From Thermoplasmata archaeon (GTDB taxonomy: Archaea > Thermoplasmatota > E2 > DHVEG-1), in NCBI GenBank assembly GCA_003649715.1, contig QMSS01000088.1, positions 1 to 5,933 of the forward strand: a DNA stretch of 5,933 nucleotides. Reading direction: 5' to 3'. Position 1 is the stretch's first letter. Every line of letters begins with the position of its first letter. The position numbers and the translations under genes were made by a program. The notes beneath the pieces were generated by a model. That model was given only the letters and a program-made list of their open reading frames with translations. It was not told the DNA's origin and searched no databases. This document shows, piece after piece, positions 5,739-5,933 of this stretch.

Positions 5739-5868
5739 ATTGGTCTATGGAGGGCGATGAATATCACTTTACAATAAAAATACATGTAATATAATAATTT
5801 TTTGGAAAAAACTGCTGTGTTGCATAATTTAAGATAGTAAAGATGCATTCCTCTTTTGGGATGCACCA
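5739..5868. promoter_or_regulatory. Divergent AT-rich intergenic region
   Basis: These 130 bases lie between two divergent starts. Minus-strand TATA-like motifs occur in the AT-rich stretch 5768-5800, upstream of the 83-aa gene. On the plus strand, CATAATTTAAG (5823-5833) is a TATA-like candidate for the gene at 5869. TACATGTA (5781-5788) is an 8-bp palindrome. If the right-hand gene is a transposase, the left end of its element should fall within this interval, but the right end is off the window, so terminal repeats cannot be tested. Confidence 0.3.
5844..5865 (+). promoter_or_regulatory. 8-bp hairpin ending three bases before the start of the right-edge gene
   Basis: TGCATTCC (5844-5851) pairs with GGGATGCA (5858-5865), with one G-T wobble, around a six-base loop. 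The GGG in the right arm is the only Shine-Dalgarno-like sequence for ATG 5869, so folding would hide the ribosome site. Such structures protect some transposase genes from read-through expression. Confidence 0.45.
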
Positions 5869-5933
5869 ATGAAAAAGAAAAGATGGGGTAAAAAATACGT
5901 TGATAAAAGGGATTGGCACACGTATAATGAGAA
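5869..5933 (+). CDS. N-terminal fragment of a probable transposase (runs off the right edge)
   Basis: Only 21 codons are visible, starting at ATG 5869: a basic leader MKKKRWGKKYVDKR followed by DWHTYNE. The pattern of a basic start, then RDW, two residues and YNE, recalls the N-terminus of IS5-type DDE transposases, where a W-x-x-Y-N segment is followed by L-V-x-R-G. This is from memory of the family and rests on few residues. It is the only plus-strand gene start in the window and has a hairpin over its ribosome site, both consistent with an inserted element. It could instead be an unrelated small basic protein. Confidence 0.4.
   Translation, partial: MKKKRWGKKYVDKRDWHTYNE

Overview
This AT-rich window is archaeal, most likely euryarchaeal in the broad sense. 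The clearest markers are an archaeal-type uS2 ribosomal protein, the archaeal RNA polymerase subunit RpoK (the Rpb6/omega homologue), a TraB/PrgY-family membrane protein and an archaeal-type site-2-like protease. Shine-Dalgarno motifs are present before rpoK and rpsB. TTG appears to be the start codon of rpoK and of the TraB gene. I cannot place the organism more precisely from this sequence alone.

Nearly all genes lie on the minus strand, so transcription reads from high to low coordinates. In that order: (i) a short acidic protein of unknown function (5487-5738); (ii) a 194-base gap holding a T-tract and TATA-like promoter elements; (iii) rpoK (5098-5292) and rpsB (4450-5079), closely spaced and surely co-transcribed; (iv) a TraB-family protein (3158-4327), followed after 41-68 bases by a multi-pass HExxH zinc protease of the M50 type (2373-3089, or to 3116 with a TTG start); (v) a 110-base leader containing a strong Shine-Dalgarno, a six-codon micro-ORF and a 9-bp AT hairpin; (vi) a 258-aa RNase H-fold (YqgF/RuvC-like) protein (1486-2262); (vii) purH (1-1437), bifunctional AICAR transformylase/IMP cyclohydrolase, cut at its 3' end by the window edge. 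At the far right, on the plus strand, the first 21 codons of a probable transposase begin at 5869 just after an 8-bp hairpin.

The window combines core information processing (rpoK, rpsB), the last two steps of de novo purine synthesis (purH) and poorly characterised membrane and nuclease proteins. No stretch over 300 bases lacks a gene. I see no rRNA, tRNA, CRISPR array or complete mobile element. I found no obvious new multi-gene system. The items most worth a second look are the micro-ORF/hairpin leader before the RNase H-like gene, that gene itself with its tight link to purH, and the TraB/M50 membrane pair.
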